A stretch of 64,000 bases of DNA from Promicromonospora sp. Populi (GTDB lineage Bacteria > Actinomycetota > Actinomycetes > Actinomycetales > Cellulomonadaceae), in NCBI RefSeq assembly GCF_041081105.1, contig NZ_CP163528.1:2232001-2296000 (forward strand), written 5' to 3'. The position numbers were made by a program, and so were the translations under genes. Of this stretch, positions 17,189 to 28,169 are shown piece after piece (position 1 is the stretch's first letter; the number at the start of each line of letters is the position of its first letter). The notes under the pieces are model-generated. The model saw nothing but the letters and a program-made list of their open reading frames with translations, had not been told where the DNA came from and made no database searches.

Positions 17189-18478
17189 TCAGGTCGTCAG
17201 GTCGCGCACGACGGCGTCGGCCAGGAGCCGGCCGCGCCGGGTCAGCACCGCGCGTGCGGGGGCGAGCGCGGCGCGGCCGTCGAGCAGCCCGCGCGCCACG
17301 AGGCCCGCCACCGCGGTGCGGCCCGCGGGCGACAGCACGCCGAGGTCGAGCCCCTCGCGCAGCCGCACTCCGAGCATGACCCGTTCGAGGTGTGCCTCGT
17401 CGAGGGTGAGCAGCTCCCGCCCGGCGCCGGGGCTGTGCCCGGCCTCCAGCCGCGTGGCGTAGGCGCGGGGGTGCTTGACGTTCCACCAGCGGACGCCGGC
17501 GGGCCGCGCCTCAGCGGTCGGCTCCGAAGCCGGCCCCGGCGCCGGCCCCGGCGCCGACACGTAGCTGTGCGCGCCGGGACCGATGCCCCACCAGTCGTCA
17601 CCGCGCCAGTACCCGACGTTGTGCCGGCACTCGTGCCCCGGCCGGGACCAGTTCGACACCTCGTACCAGCTCAAGCCCGCGGCCGTGAGCAGGTCGTCGG
17701 CGAGCTCGTACTTGGCCGCCTGGTCGTCCTCGTCGGGCAGCGTGATCTCGCCGCGGCGCACCTGGGCGGCCATCTTGGTGCCGGGCTCGACCACCAGGGC
17801 GTACGCGGACACGTGGTCGACGCCGGTGTCCAGCGCCGTCTCGACGCTGGTGCGCCAGTCGTCCAGGGACTCGCCGGGTGTGCCGTAGATGAGGTCCAGC
17901 GACACGTCCAGCCCGGCGTCCCGGGCCCAGCGCACGACGTCGGGGATGCGCGCCGGGTCGTGGGTGCGCTCCAGCGTCGCCAGCACGTGGGGCATCGCGG
18001 ACTGCATGCCGAACGAGACGCGCGTGAACCCGGCGTCGGCCAGGACCCGCAGGGACTGGGGCGTGACGGAGTCCGGGTTGGCCTCCGTGGTGACCTCGAC
18101 GTCGTCGGACAATCCCCAGGCGTCCTTGATGCCGGTCAGGACCCGGGCGAGGTCCGTTGCGGGCAGCATCGTCGGGGTGCCGCCCCCGAAGAAGACCGTT
18201 CCGACCGCGGCGGGTGACCGGCCGGCGTCGGACAGCACCTGCCGCGCGAGCGTCACCTCGCGCAGGGCGGTGGTCGCGTAGGCGGCCTGGTTCGCGCCGC
18301 CGCCCAGCTCGGACGCCGTGTAGGTGTTGAAGTCGCAGTACCCGCAGCGCACCGTGCAGAACGGGACGTGCACGTACACGCCGAACGGCCGTGTGTCAGA
18401 CGCCGGCGCCGTCGGGCGGACCCAGGCGGGCAACCCGCCGTCGTCGGGCACGGGAATGCCGGGAGGAAGTGCGGGCAC
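17189..18478 (-). CDS. hemW: Radical SAM protein HemW (coproporphyrinogen oxidase-like)
   Basis: This 429-aa protein has the radical-SAM cluster CTVRCGYCDFNTY (CxxxCxxC, about residues 42-54) plus GGGTPTML and the C-terminal HemN-like domain. HemW is thought to be a haem chaperone rather than a true HemN. The GTG start immediately follows the lepA stop (0 nt), so it is coupled to lepA; lepA-hemW is a standard actinobacterial order. Confidence 0.94.
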   Translation of the reverse strand: MPALPPGIPVPDDGGLPAWVRPTAPASDTRPFGVYVHVPFCTVRCGYCDFNTYTASELGGGANQAAYATTALREVTLARQVLSDAGRSPAAVGTVFFGGGTPTMLPATDLARVLTGIKDAWGLSDDVEVTTEANPDSVTPQSLRVLADAGFTRVSFGMQSAMPHVLATLERTHDPARIPDVVRWARDAGLDVSLDLIYGTPGESLDDWRTSVETALDTGVDHVSAYALVVEPGTKMAAQVRRGEITLPDEDDQAAKYELADDLLTAAGLSWYEVSNWSRPGHECRHNVGYWRGDDWWGIGPGAHSYVSAPGPAPGPASEPTAEARPAGVRWWNVKHPRAYATRLEAGHSPGAGRELLTLDEAHLERVMLGVRLREGLDLGVLSPAGRTAVAGLVARGLLDGRAALAPARAVLTRRGRLLADAVVRDLTT

Positions 18479-20359
<1,881 letters not shown>

Positions 20360-20363
20360 GGGC

Positions 20364-21401
20364 TTATTCTCCCACGGTCCGGCCCGCAGCCGTGCGCGGC
20401 AGGAGGCGCCTGAGCACGTCCGCGAGGGTCACCACGCCGTAGTCCGCCGCGGCCCCATCAGGACGGGGTACGACGGCGAGGTGGTTGCCCGTCTCCCGCA
20501 TGCTCGTCAGGGCGCTGTGCAGCGGCACGTCGGCGGCCAGCTCGAACACGGGCCGGGTGACGCCCGCGACGGGCGCGTCGTCGGCCATCAGGAGCGTGTC
20601 GCGCACGTGCACGACGCCGTCCGCCCGGCCGCCGTCGCCCTGCACGATGATCCGCAGGTGGCCGGAGGCGCGGGACGCCTCCTGCACGTCGGCGGCAGTG
20701 GCCTCGTGCCCGACGGCGGCGGGCGCCGCGTGGTCGGCCAGCAGGTCCTCGACCGTCAGGCGGCGCAGGTCCAGCGCGCCGGAGAGCTGCGTCGAGTACG
20801 CGGCGGAGAGCGCACCCACGTTGGCCGAGTGCTCCACGAGGTGCCGCAGGTCGTCGGGGTTCTGCCCGGTCGCGGCCTCGTCAGCCGGCTCGACGCCCAC
20901 GCGCCGCAGGCACCAGTTCGCCGCGCCGTTGAGCGCCAGTAGCACCGGCCGGGTCAGGGTCATGAACGCCCGCATCGGCAGCGCCAGCATCGTGGCGCTG
21001 GCCTCCGGGTGCGCGATGGCCCACGACTTGGGCGCCATCTCCCCCACGACCAGGTGCAGGAACGTGACGATGACCAGGGCCAGCACGAACCCCGCGACGT
21101 CGGCGGCCCAGAACGGCGCGCCCCACGTCTCGAACACCGGCGTCAGCCAGTGGTGCACTGCGGGCTTGGTGATGGCGCCGAGCGCCAGGGTGCAGACCGT
21201 GATGCCGAGCTGGGAACCGGCCAGGAGCACCGTGAGCTCGCTCGCGCTGCGCAGCGCGGCCCGGGCGGAGCGGCTGGTGGCCGCGGCGTCCTCCAGGCGG
21301 TGCCGCCTGGCGGCGAGCAGCGCGAACTCCACGGCCACGAAGAACGCGCTGAGCGCGATGAAAACGACGGTCGCGGCCAGGACGACCCAGGGGTTGCTCA
21401 T
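20364..21401 (-). CDS. CNNM/CorC family membrane protein (second of pair)
   Basis: This 345-aa protein has an N-terminal DUF21 membrane domain ([28 protein letters not shown], with LGEM-type [13 protein letters not shown]), followed by a CBS pair. It ends in [13 protein letters not shown] and lacks the C-terminal CorC/HlyC domain. The ATG overlaps the upstream paralogue stop (ATGA), so the two are coupled and may form a heteromer. Likely role: divalent cation tolerance or export, by family. Confidence 0.92.
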   Translation of the reverse strand: MSNPWVVLAATVVFIALSAFFVAVEFALLAARRHRLEDAAATSRSARAALRSASELTVLLAGSQLGITVCTLALGAITKPAVHHWLTPVFETWGAPFWAADVAGFVLALVIVTFLHLVVGEMAPKSWAIAHPEASATMLALPMRAFMTLTRPVLLALNGAANWCLRRVGVEPADEAATGQNPDDLRHLVEHSANVGALSAAYSTQLSGALDLRRLTVEDLLADHAAPAAVGHEATAADVQEASRASGHLRIIVQGDGGRADGVVHVRDTLLMADDAPVAGVTRPVFELAADVPLHSALTSMRETGNHLAVVPRPDGAAADYGVVTLADVLRRLLPRTAAGRTVGE

Positions 21402-22759
21402 CGGGTCTCCTCGTTCTCGCGCTCGACGACGGTGACCCGGACGCGGGACGGCACGTGCCGCTCCACCTCCAGCACCTCGATCCGCAGCGCCTCGGCGGGG
21501 GGTGGCTCGGGCGCGACAAGGTCGGCCGGGTCGGCGGGCAGCGGGACGTCTACGACGTCGCCCGCCGCGGGCAGCGAGCCGTGCACGGCGATCGCCAGCC
21601 CGGCGATCGTCTCGTGGTCGCCGTCCGGCAGGTCGTGCCCGACGGCGCGCTCCACCTCGTCGAGGTGGACGTCGCCCGCCATGACCCATACGCCGTCCGA
21701 CGCGGCGGTCACGGGGTCGATCTCGTCGTCGTGCTCGTCGGTGATCTCGCCGACGAGCTCCTCGGCGAGGTCCTCGACGGTGAGCACCCCGGCGAACCCG
21801 CCGTACTCGTCCACGACGCAGGCCAGCTGGTTGTGCGTGGCGGACAGCTCCCGCAGGGCGTCCGGGAGCGCCATCGTCGTGGGCAGCACGAGCGCGGGGC
21901 GCAGCAGGTCCGCGGCCGACGCCGTCCCGGGGCCAGCCGAGAGCAGGTCCGCCAGGTGCACGACGCCGACCACGCCGCCGTTGTCGTCCACCACCGGGTA
22001 GCGGGAGTGGCCACCGGCCATCAGCTCGCGGACCTGCGCGAGCGTGTCTCCTGAGTGCACGACCCCGACCCGGGCGCGCGGGATCATGGCGTGCTCCACG
22101 TCCTGGCGGGGAAAGTCGAGGATGCGGTCGAGCAGCACCGACAGGTCCCCGGGCAGGTCACCGCTGGCGCGCGAGTCCGCGACGATGTGCTCGAGGTCGC
22201 GGACGGTCGCCGAGTGCTCGACGTCGTGCACGGGCTCGATCCGCAGCAGCCGCAGCAGGGCGTTGGACGCGGCGTCGAACACCCTGATGAGCCAGCCGAA
22301 GACGGCGAGGTAGAGCGTCGTGGAACGGGCGAGCCACAGCGCCACCGGCTCCGGCCGCGCGATCGCCAGGTTCTTCGGGACGAGCTCGCCGAACAGCATC
22401 TGCACGAGCGTCGAGAACAGGAGCGCGAGCACGGTGCCTATCGCGACGCCGGTGCCGACCGGCACCCCGACGCCGCCGAAGGCCTCGCCCAGCGCCGCGC
22501 CGACGAGCGGCTCGGCGACGTAGCCGACGAGCAGGCCGGTCACCGTGATGCCGAGCTGGGCTCCGGAGAGCATGAAGCTGGTGCGCCGGGTCACGCCGAG
22601 CGCTCGTCGCGCCCCGGCGTCGCCGGCCTCGGAACGGGTCGCGAGGCGTGCGCGGTCGACCCTCATGTACGCGAACTCCTGCGCCACGAAGTAGCCCGTC
22701 ACGGCGGTGATCGCGAGGATCACCAGCACGCCCAGCAGGAGGGAGATCACCCAGCTCAA
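21398..22759 (-). CDS. CNNM/CorC family membrane protein (first of pair)
   Basis: The protein has about 453 aa, with a DUF21 domain (FGELVPKNLAIARPEP), a CBS pair (VVDEYGGFAGVLTVEDLAEELVGE) and a C-terminal CorC/HlyC domain. GTG 22768 also opens the frame, but GGAGG overlaps that codon. TTG 22759 has GGAGG at 8 nt spacing, and its TTGA overlaps the stop of a short upstream ORF, so TTG is my choice. The family role is Mg2+/Co2+ export or resistance. It is coupled downstream to its paralogue. Confidence 0.9.
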   Translation of the reverse strand: MSWVISLLLGVLVILAITAVTGYFVAQEFAYMRVDRARLATRSEAGDAGARRALGVTRRTSFMLSGAQLGITVTGLLVGYVAEPLVGAALGEAFGGVGVPVGTGVAIGTVLALLFSTLVQMLFGELVPKNLAIARPEPVALWLARSTTLYLAVFGWLIRVFDAASNALLRLLRIEPVHDVEHSATVRDLEHIVADSRASGDLPGDLSVLLDRILDFPRQDVEHAMIPRARVGVVHSGDTLAQVRELMAGGHSRYPVVDDNGGVVGVVHLADLLSAGPGTASAADLLRPALVLPTTMALPDALRELSATHNQLACVVDEYGGFAGVLTVEDLAEELVGEITDEHDDEIDPVTAASDGVWVMAGDVHLDEVERAVGHDLPDGDHETIAGLAIAVHGSLPAAGDVVDVPLPADPADLVAPEPPPAEALRIEVLEVERHVPSRVRVTVVERENEETR

Positions 22760-22827
22760 CGCCACCACCTCCGCCCGGCGAGGTATCGGCGTACAGCTGG
22801 GCGGGGACTATGACTGTCGGCGTCCAT
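22756..22827 (-). CDS. Possible 23-aa leader peptide of the CorC-pair operon
   Basis: ATG 22827 has AAGGA about 5 nt upstream and reads MDADSHSPRPAVRRYLAGRR followed by WWR and TGA. The stop overlaps the TTG start of the CorC-family gene (TTGA). Arg-rich with two prolines and a Trp pair. It could be a translation-coupled or attenuating leader; no homologue is known to me. Confidence 0.45.
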   Translation of the reverse strand: MDADSHSPRPAVRRYLAGRRWWR

Positions 22828-22949
22828 GTTCCTTCACTGAGCGTTTCACTGGGAGTGTGGTCGGTCGAAGAACGACGGGGATCGTCATACGGTTCCACGG
22901 CTCGGGCGGCTCGTCATCCGGAGCACGCCCGGGTGTCGGTGGCGGGCGG

Positions 22950-22955
22950 TACTTT
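22950..22955 (+). promoter_or_regulatory. Candidate -10 box (leaderless) of the isomerase-family gene
   Basis: TACTTT is 6 nt before ATG 22962, without a ribosome site. Confidence 0.45.
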
Positions 22956-22961
22956 CGGCAC

Positions 22962-23702
22962 ATGACCCTCGACCACCTGTCGCTGCTGGCCCGGTTCCAG
23001 GGCGGCTTCCTCGCCGCGGTGCCCGACGCCGACCCCGACGCGCGGGTTCCCGCCTGCGGTGAGTGGACGGTGCGGGAGCTGGTGGAGCACCTCGCCGGGG
23101 TGCACCACTGGGCCGCGGGGCAGGCGCGGGCCGAGCGGGGTGTGCCTCTCGGCGACGGGCCGTTCGACCTGGCACCGCACTACGCCGCCCAGGCCGCGAC
23201 CCTGCGCCGGGCCCTGGCCGAGCTCGACCCCGACGCGACCGGTCGGGTGCTCGCCCATCCCGCGCCCATGGGGCCCGGTCCGGTTCGGTTCTGGCACCGC
23301 CGGCAGACCCACGAGACGCTCGTGCACCTGCACGACCTGTTGGCCGCCGCCGCGGGTGCAGGTGCGCTCGGCCTGGTCGAGGCGGAGCCCGAGGTCTGGG
23401 CCGACACCATCGACGAGGTGGTCACCATGTTCCAGCCGCGCCAGGTCGGCCTGGGCCGCATGGCGCCGCTGCGCCACCCGGTCGCCCTCGTGGCGACCGA
23501 CGTCGTCGGCGCGCCTGCCTGGGTGCTCGGCGCGCCGGGCGAGCGCGCGGACGAGGTGGCGCCCGGCGTCGTCGTCTCCGGGACCGCGGAGGGGCTGGCG
23601 CTGATGCTGTGGCGCCGCCTCACGCCCGCGGAAGCAGAGCTCACGATCGAGGGCGACCCCGCCAGGCTCGAGGCCGCACTGGCGCAGCCGATCGTGCCGT
23701 AG
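22962..23702 (+). CDS. Maleylpyruvate isomerase family mycothiol-dependent enzyme
   Basis: This 246-aa protein has an N-terminal DinB-like four-helix domain with the usual start (LSLLARFQGGFLAAV, CGEWTVRELVEHLAGVHHWA) and RRQTHETLVHLHD, which supplies metal ligands in this family. A C-terminal MDMPI_C-like domain follows. Family members are mycothiol-dependent isomerases or thiol transferases; the substrate is unknown. It fits an actinomycete that makes mycothiol. The gene is divergent from the CorC pair and probably leaderless. Confidence 0.85.
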   Translation: MTLDHLSLLARFQGGFLAAVPDADPDARVPACGEWTVRELVEHLAGVHHWAAGQARAERGVPLGDGPFDLAPHYAAQAATLRRALAELDPDATGRVLAHPAPMGPGPVRFWHRRQTHETLVHLHDLLAAAAGAGALGLVEAEPEVWADTIDEVVTMFQPRQVGLGRMAPLRHPVALVATDVVGAPAWVLGAPGERADEVAPGVVVSGTAEGLALMLWRRLTPAEAELTIEGDPARLEAALAQPIVP

Positions 23703-23719
23703 TGCCAGTGCCGTGGCCG

Positions 23720-24571
23720 CTAGCCGAGGCGCGTGATCTCCACCGTCACCGCGAGGGTCGACGAGGCGGCGCCGGCGTAGACGCCCTTGAACGGCGGCAC
23801 GTCGCCGTACTCGCGCCCGCGCCCGACCACCACGTGGTCGCCGCCCACGAACATCCGGTTCGTCGGGTCGTAGCCGACCCACTCGCCGGTCCACCACTCG
23901 ACCCAGGCGTGCGACTCGCCGTTGACCTGCTCGCCGATCCCGGCGTCCGGCTCGGGGTGCAGGTACCCCGACACGTACCGCGCCGGGATACCGACCGAGC
24001 GCAGCGCGCCGAGCGCGAGGTGCGCCATGTCCTGGCACACCCCCTTGCGCGCCTCCCACGCCTCGACCGCGGGCGTGTGCACGGTCGTCACACCGCGCAC
24101 GTACTCGAGGCGCTCCCGTACCGCGAGGCAGATCGCCTCCGCTGCCCGGTCGGGGTCCAGCCCGCCCGCCGCCTCCAGGGCGAGCGCCGCGAGGTCCGGC
24201 GGCGGCGTGGTGACCGGCGACTCCGCGAGGAACGCCGCCTGCGCGTCGAGCACGGGCTCGCTCGCCAGGTCCTCCCACCCGGGCACGTCGCCGGCGGGAC
24301 GACCGCCCGCGGAGTACCCCGAAGCCTCCACCAGCGACTCCGCGACGATCTTGAGCTGGGTGTGCGGACGCAGGATCTCGAACGCCGTCACGCTCGTGCC
24401 CCAGTAGTCGGTGTGCTCGGCGGACCACGTGGTGGGCGCCATCACCAGGGATGCTCCCCGCACCGTCTGGCGTGCGTCCTCGACGGGGCGCATGCGCACC
24501 TGGTTGTACGAGTCCGTGACCGGCGACGCGTAGTCGAACCGGGTCGTGTGGACCACCTTCAGCAGCGTCAC
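23720..24571 (-). CDS. Transglutaminase-like cysteine protease family protein
   Basis: This 283-aa protein has the N-terminal beta domain of bacterial transglutaminase-like proteins (LKVVHTTRFDYASPVTDSYN), then the triad: Cys in KGVCQDMAHL, His in ESHAWVEWW, Asp in GYDPTNR. It probably cleaves or forms peptide bonds. The GTG start overlaps the alpha-E gene stop (GTGA). It is the last gene of the ATP-grasp / alpha-E / transglutaminase operon. Confidence 0.93.
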   Translation of the reverse strand: MTLLKVVHTTRFDYASPVTDSYNQVRMRPVEDARQTVRGASLVMAPTTWSAEHTDYWGTSVTAFEILRPHTQLKIVAESLVEASGYSAGGRPAGDVPGWEDLASEPVLDAQAAFLAESPVTTPPPDLAALALEAAGGLDPDRAAEAICLAVRERLEYVRGVTTVHTPAVEAWEARKGVCQDMAHLALGALRSVGIPARYVSGYLHPEPDAGIGEQVNGESHAWVEWWTGEWVGYDPTNRMFVGGDHVVVGRGREYGDVPPFKGVYAGAASSTLAVTVEITRLG

Positions 24572-25497
24572 AGCGCCTCCTCCACCCAGGCCGTCGTGGC
24601 CACCGCTGGAAAGTATCGGTGCTTGATCGCGCCGCTCGCCCGCGCGCACGCCACCTGGACGCGCTCCATGGCGTCCGGCAGGTCGGCGAGCAGGTCACCG
24701 AGCCGGGCGAACTCCAGCTCGGAGCGCATGATCCCCAGCGCCCGGCGGGCGTCGTCGGAGACCGCGTGCCGGCCCTCGACCGGCTCCAGCTCGCGCAGGG
24801 CCCGCTCCGCGGCGTGCAGCGCGTAGACGATCGACCGCGGGAACAGCCGGTCGAGGATGAGGAAGCCCGCCGCGTCGGCGTCGGACGCCCGGCCGCGGTA
24901 CGCGCGCAGGTACGCCTCGTACCCGCCGCAGGACCGCAGCAGCGTGTTCCAGCCGGGACCGCCCGTGCCGAGCCGGGCCTGGGTGGTGATGAGGCGGGCG
25001 GTCATGTCGGCCCGCTCGATCGCCTGGCCCAGCACCATGAAGTGCCACGTCGAGTCGCGCGGCGTCGCCGACTCCATCAACCCCGCTACGACGGCGGCCC
25101 GCTCCCGCACCCAGGAGAAGAACTCGTGCGGCCCCCGGCCCGCGTGCGACGGGAGGGTGTTGCGGGTGGTGTTCAGGCACTCCCACAGGTCGGTCGAGAC
25201 GATCTCCCGCGCGCGGCGGGCGTTCTCCCGCGCCGCGAGCATCGACCCGGCGATCGACGACGGGTTCTCCCGGTCGTGCGCCAGCAGCCGCAGCACGGTC
25301 TCGCGGTTCACCTCGCCGTCGTCGGGCCGGGCGGGATGGTCCATGATCGCCAGCAGGGACCGGCAGGCCGTGGCCTCGTCGGCCCACGGGTCCTCCGACA
25401 GCATCTGGACGTGGACGTCGAGGATCCGGGCCGTGTCGTCGGCGCGCTCGACGTACCGCCCGATCCAGAACAGCGACTCCGCGATCCGGCTCAGCAT
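24568..25497 (-). CDS. Alpha-E domain protein (DUF403)
   Basis: This 309-aa all-helical protein starts MLSRIAESLFWIGRYVERAD, the alpha-E signature, and carries RDSTWHFMVLGQAIERADM later. Its ATG overlaps the ATP-grasp gene stop by 7 bp. By family association, alpha-E proteins work with circularly permuted ATP-grasp enzymes and transglutaminase-like peptidases in a predicted peptide-ligation or tagging system. The biochemistry is unproven. Confidence 0.93.
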   Translation of the reverse strand: MLSRIAESLFWIGRYVERADDTARILDVHVQMLSEDPWADEATACRSLLAIMDHPARPDDGEVNRETVLRLLAHDRENPSSIAGSMLAARENARRAREIVSTDLWECLNTTRNTLPSHAGRGPHEFFSWVRERAAVVAGLMESATPRDSTWHFMVLGQAIERADMTARLITTQARLGTGGPGWNTLLRSCGGYEAYLRAYRGRASDADAAGFLILDRLFPRSIVYALHAAERALRELEPVEGRHAVSDDARRALGIMRSELEFARLGDLLADLPDAMERVQVACARASGAIKHRYFPAVATTAWVEEAL

Positions 25498-27095
25498 GGC
25501 GCTCTCCCTCCCGTGGTCGAGACCTGCTGCTGCTGTTGCTGCTGCTGGTTCGTGGCCACGTCGTCCGGGTTGGTCGCACGCGGCACGCCGGGCGCCGGCT
25601 CGGACGGCCGAGGGGTAGGCGTGTGGCGTTCGACCGGAGTCGGCACCACCTGGCGGAAGTCGGTACCCGCCTCCAGCACCCAGGTGTCCTTGGACCCGCC
25701 GCCCTGGGACGAGTTCACGACGAGCTGCCCCTCCGGGAGCGCTACCCGGGTGAGGCCGCCGGGCAGCACCCAGACGTCCTTGCCGTCGTTCACCGCGAAG
25801 GGGCGCAGGTCCAGGTGGCGGGGCCGGAAGGCGCCGTCGACAAACGTCGGCCCGGTCGAGAGCTGCACCACTGGCTGCGCGATCCAGCCGCGCGGGTCCT
25901 CGACGATCCGGGTCCGCACCGCGTCGATCTCGGCGCGGGTGGCCTGGGGCCCGACGACGATGCCCTTGCCGCCCGACCCGTCGACGGGCTTCACGACGAG
26001 CTCGTCGATCCGGTCGAGCACCTCGGCGCGGGCGTCGGGGTCCTCGAGGCGCCAGGTGTCGACGTTCGCGAGCACCGGCTCCTCGGCCAGGTAGTAGCGG
26101 ATCAGGTCGGGCACATAGGTGTAGACGAGCTTGTCGTCGGCGACGCCGTTGCCGATCGCGTTCGCGAGCGTGACGTTCCCGAGCCGCGCGGCGCCCACCA
26201 GGCCGGGCACGCCGAGCATCGAGTCGCCGCGGAACTCGACGGGGTCGATCCACTCGTCATCCACCCGCCGGTAGATGACGTCGACGCGGCGCGAGCCCTC
26301 CGTCGTCCGCATGTAGACGCGGCCGCCCTTGGTGTACAGGTCGCGCCCCTCGACCAGCTCCACACCCAGGAGCCGGGCCAGGAGGCTGTGCTCGAAGTAC
26401 GCGGAGTTGTAGACGCCCGGGGTGAGCACCACGACGGTCGGGTCGGGGACGCCGTCGGGCGCGCTCGCCACGAGGGCGGCGAGCAGCCGCTGCGGGTAGT
26501 CGACGACGGGCTGCACCCGCAGCCGGCTGAACAGCTCGGGGAACGTGCGGACCATGGCCCGGCGGTTGCTCACCACGTAGCTCACGCCCGACGGGACCCG
26601 GACGTTGTCCTCCAGGACGCGGTACCGGCCCTCCTCGTCGCGGACCAGGTCGATGCCGCTCACGTGGCAGCGCACACCCCCGGCCGGGCGGATGCTCGCG
26701 GCGACCCGCTGGAAGTCGGAGCTCGACTGGACGAGCCGCTGCGGCACCACACCGTCCTTGACGGCCTGCTGCGCGCCGTAGACGTCGTCGAGGAACGCCT
26801 CCAGGGCCCGGACCCGCTGCTGGACGCCGAGCGCGATGTCCGTCCAGTCGTCCTGCTCGATGACGCGCGGCACCACGTCCAGCGGGAAGGGACGCTCCTC
26901 GCCCGCGAAGTCGAAGGTCACCCCCTGGGCCAGGTACGAGCGCGCGAGGGCGTCCGCCCGCGACGCCACCTCGTCGGCCGTCAGGCGGGTGAGCCTTCCG
27001 TGCACCTGCTCGTAGCAGGACCGCAGCTCGCCGTCGCGGTCCAGCATCTCGTCGAAGGCCTGCTGGAGGGGATAACCATCAAACAGGTCTGCCAT
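25491..27095 (-). CDS. Circularly permuted ATP-grasp protein
   Basis: This 534-aa protein has the DUF404/407 permuted ATP-grasp layout: VLEDNVRVPSGVSYV, YNSAYFEHSLLARLLGVELVEG, VVKPVDGSGGKGI, and PVVQLSTGPTF near the C-terminus. It is predicted to form amide bonds using ATP. The C-terminal tail is unusual, with eight consecutive glutamines encoded by CAG/CAA repeats and a final Cys. ATG 27095 has a TAAAGT box 6 nt upstream. It is the first gene of the three-gene operon. Confidence 0.93.
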   Translation of the reverse strand: MADLFDGYPLQQAFDEMLDRDGELRSCYEQVHGRLTRLTADEVASRADALARSYLAQGVTFDFAGEERPFPLDVVPRVIEQDDWTDIALGVQQRVRALEAFLDDVYGAQQAVKDGVVPQRLVQSSSDFQRVAASIRPAGGVRCHVSGIDLVRDEEGRYRVLEDNVRVPSGVSYVVSNRRAMVRTFPELFSRLRVQPVVDYPQRLLAALVASAPDGVPDPTVVVLTPGVYNSAYFEHSLLARLLGVELVEGRDLYTKGGRVYMRTTEGSRRVDVIYRRVDDEWIDPVEFRGDSMLGVPGLVGAARLGNVTLANAIGNGVADDKLVYTYVPDLIRYYLAEEPVLANVDTWRLEDPDARAEVLDRIDELVVKPVDGSGGKGIVVGPQATRAEIDAVRTRIVEDPRGWIAQPVVQLSTGPTFVDGAFRPRHLDLRPFAVNDGKDVWVLPGGLTRVALPEGQLVVNSSQGGGSKDTWVLEAGTDFRQVVPTPVERHTPTPRPSEPAPGVPRATNPDDVATNQQQQQQQQVSTTGGRAPC

Positions 27096-27101
27096 GTTCG
27101 A

Positions 27102-27107
27102 ACTTTA
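27102..27107 (-). promoter_or_regulatory. Candidate -10 box of the ATP-grasp operon (leaderless)
   Basis: TAAAGT is 6 nt before ATG 27095, with no ribosome site. Confidence 0.45.
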
Positions 27108-27223
27108 GGACGATCATTACGACTTGCCGGTTCCGGGCATGTTTCGGCTCGATGTCGGTATTGGCGGGTGCGCCGCTCGTAAAGCGCTGGCCTGGGGTTC
27201 CGCGTCGGTGCCACGGTGTGCGC

Positions 27224-28111
27224 ATGAGCCTGCACGACGACGAGGTCGTCTCCACCCCTGACCTGGTGCACCGCCTGGTCGCGGACCAGCTCCCGCAGTG
27301 GGCGCACCTGCCGGTGACGCCCGGTCCGGCCGGCGGCACCGACCACCACCTGTTCCGGCTCGGCGACAAGCTGCTGGTCCGGATGCCCAAGATCGCCTGG
27401 GCGCAGGACCAGGCGGTCAGCGACGCGCGCTGGCTCCCGCACCTCGCGCCGCACCTGCCGCTGCGGCTGCCCGTACCCGAGGCGGTGGGCGAGCCGGGCG
27501 CGGGCTTCCCGTTCCGCTGGTCCGTGACCCCCTGGCTCGACGGCGCGTCCCCCGCCGTCGACGAGCTCGGGACCGGCGCCGCCCGTGGGCTCGGCGAGTT
27601 CGTCGCCGCACTGCGCGCCGTGAGCACCGTGGGCGCCCCGGTCAAGGACGGCACCTCCCGCGGCGTCCCGCTCGCCCGGCTGGACGACGACGTCCGCGCC
27701 GCCATCACCGCGTCGGGCACGCGCATCGACGGCGCCGCCGTGACCAAGGCGTGGGACCGGGCGCTGGGCGCGCGCCCGGCGTCGGACGGCCGCTGGATCC
27801 ACGGCGACCTGCTGCCCGGCAACCTGCTGGCCGACGGCGGGGACCTGACCGCCGTCATCGACTGGGGCGGCGTGGGCGTCGGCGACCCGGCCGCCGACCT
27901 GATCCCCGCCTGGACCCAGTTCACGGGCGCGGAACGCGCGGCCTTCTACGAGACGGCGACCGCCGGGCTGGCCGATCCCGACGACGCCTGGGAGCGCGGG
28001 CGCGGCTGGGTCCTGGTCCAGGCGGTGATCGCGCTGCCGTACTACTGGGACCGCTGGCCCGAGTTCGCGCGGGGCAGCCAGGAGCGGATCGCGGCGGTGC
28101 TGGCCGACTGA
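27224..28111 (+). CDS. Aminoglycoside phosphotransferase (APH) family kinase
   Basis: This 295-aa protein keeps the APH catalytic loop IHGDLLPGNLL and the metal-binding AVIDWGGVGVGDPAADL. The N-lobe contains LLVRMPKIAW with the ATP-contacting Lys. Substrates in the family range from aminoglycosides to sugars and amino acids; resistance cannot be claimed. ATG 27224 is chosen because it starts the conserved part; the frame is open 24 codons upstream. Confidence 0.9.
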   Translation: MSLHDDEVVSTPDLVHRLVADQLPQWAHLPVTPGPAGGTDHHLFRLGDKLLVRMPKIAWAQDQAVSDARWLPHLAPHLPLRLPVPEAVGEPGAGFPFRWSVTPWLDGASPAVDELGTGAARGLGEFVAALRAVSTVGAPVKDGTSRGVPLARLDDDVRAAITASGTRIDGAAVTKAWDRALGARPASDGRWIHGDLLPGNLLADGGDLTAVIDWGGVGVGDPAADLIPAWTQFTGAERAAFYETATAGLADPDDAWERGRGWVLVQAVIALPYYWDRWPEFARGSQERIAAVLAD

Positions 28112-28169
28112 CCGCGCGGCCTGGTGGGCCGGACCGATGAGTCCGGGGCGCCACCGTCGTCGGACAGGC

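Noticed and set aside
22158..22898. A minus-strand frame starting at 22898 that would cover the leader region of the CorC pair.
   Set aside because: Beyond the intergenic part it overlaps the CorC-family gene in another frame and has a composition of shadow type.
27224..28111. Aminoglycoside resistance gene.
   Set aside because: Only the broad APH kinase fold is supported; nothing indicates the substrate.
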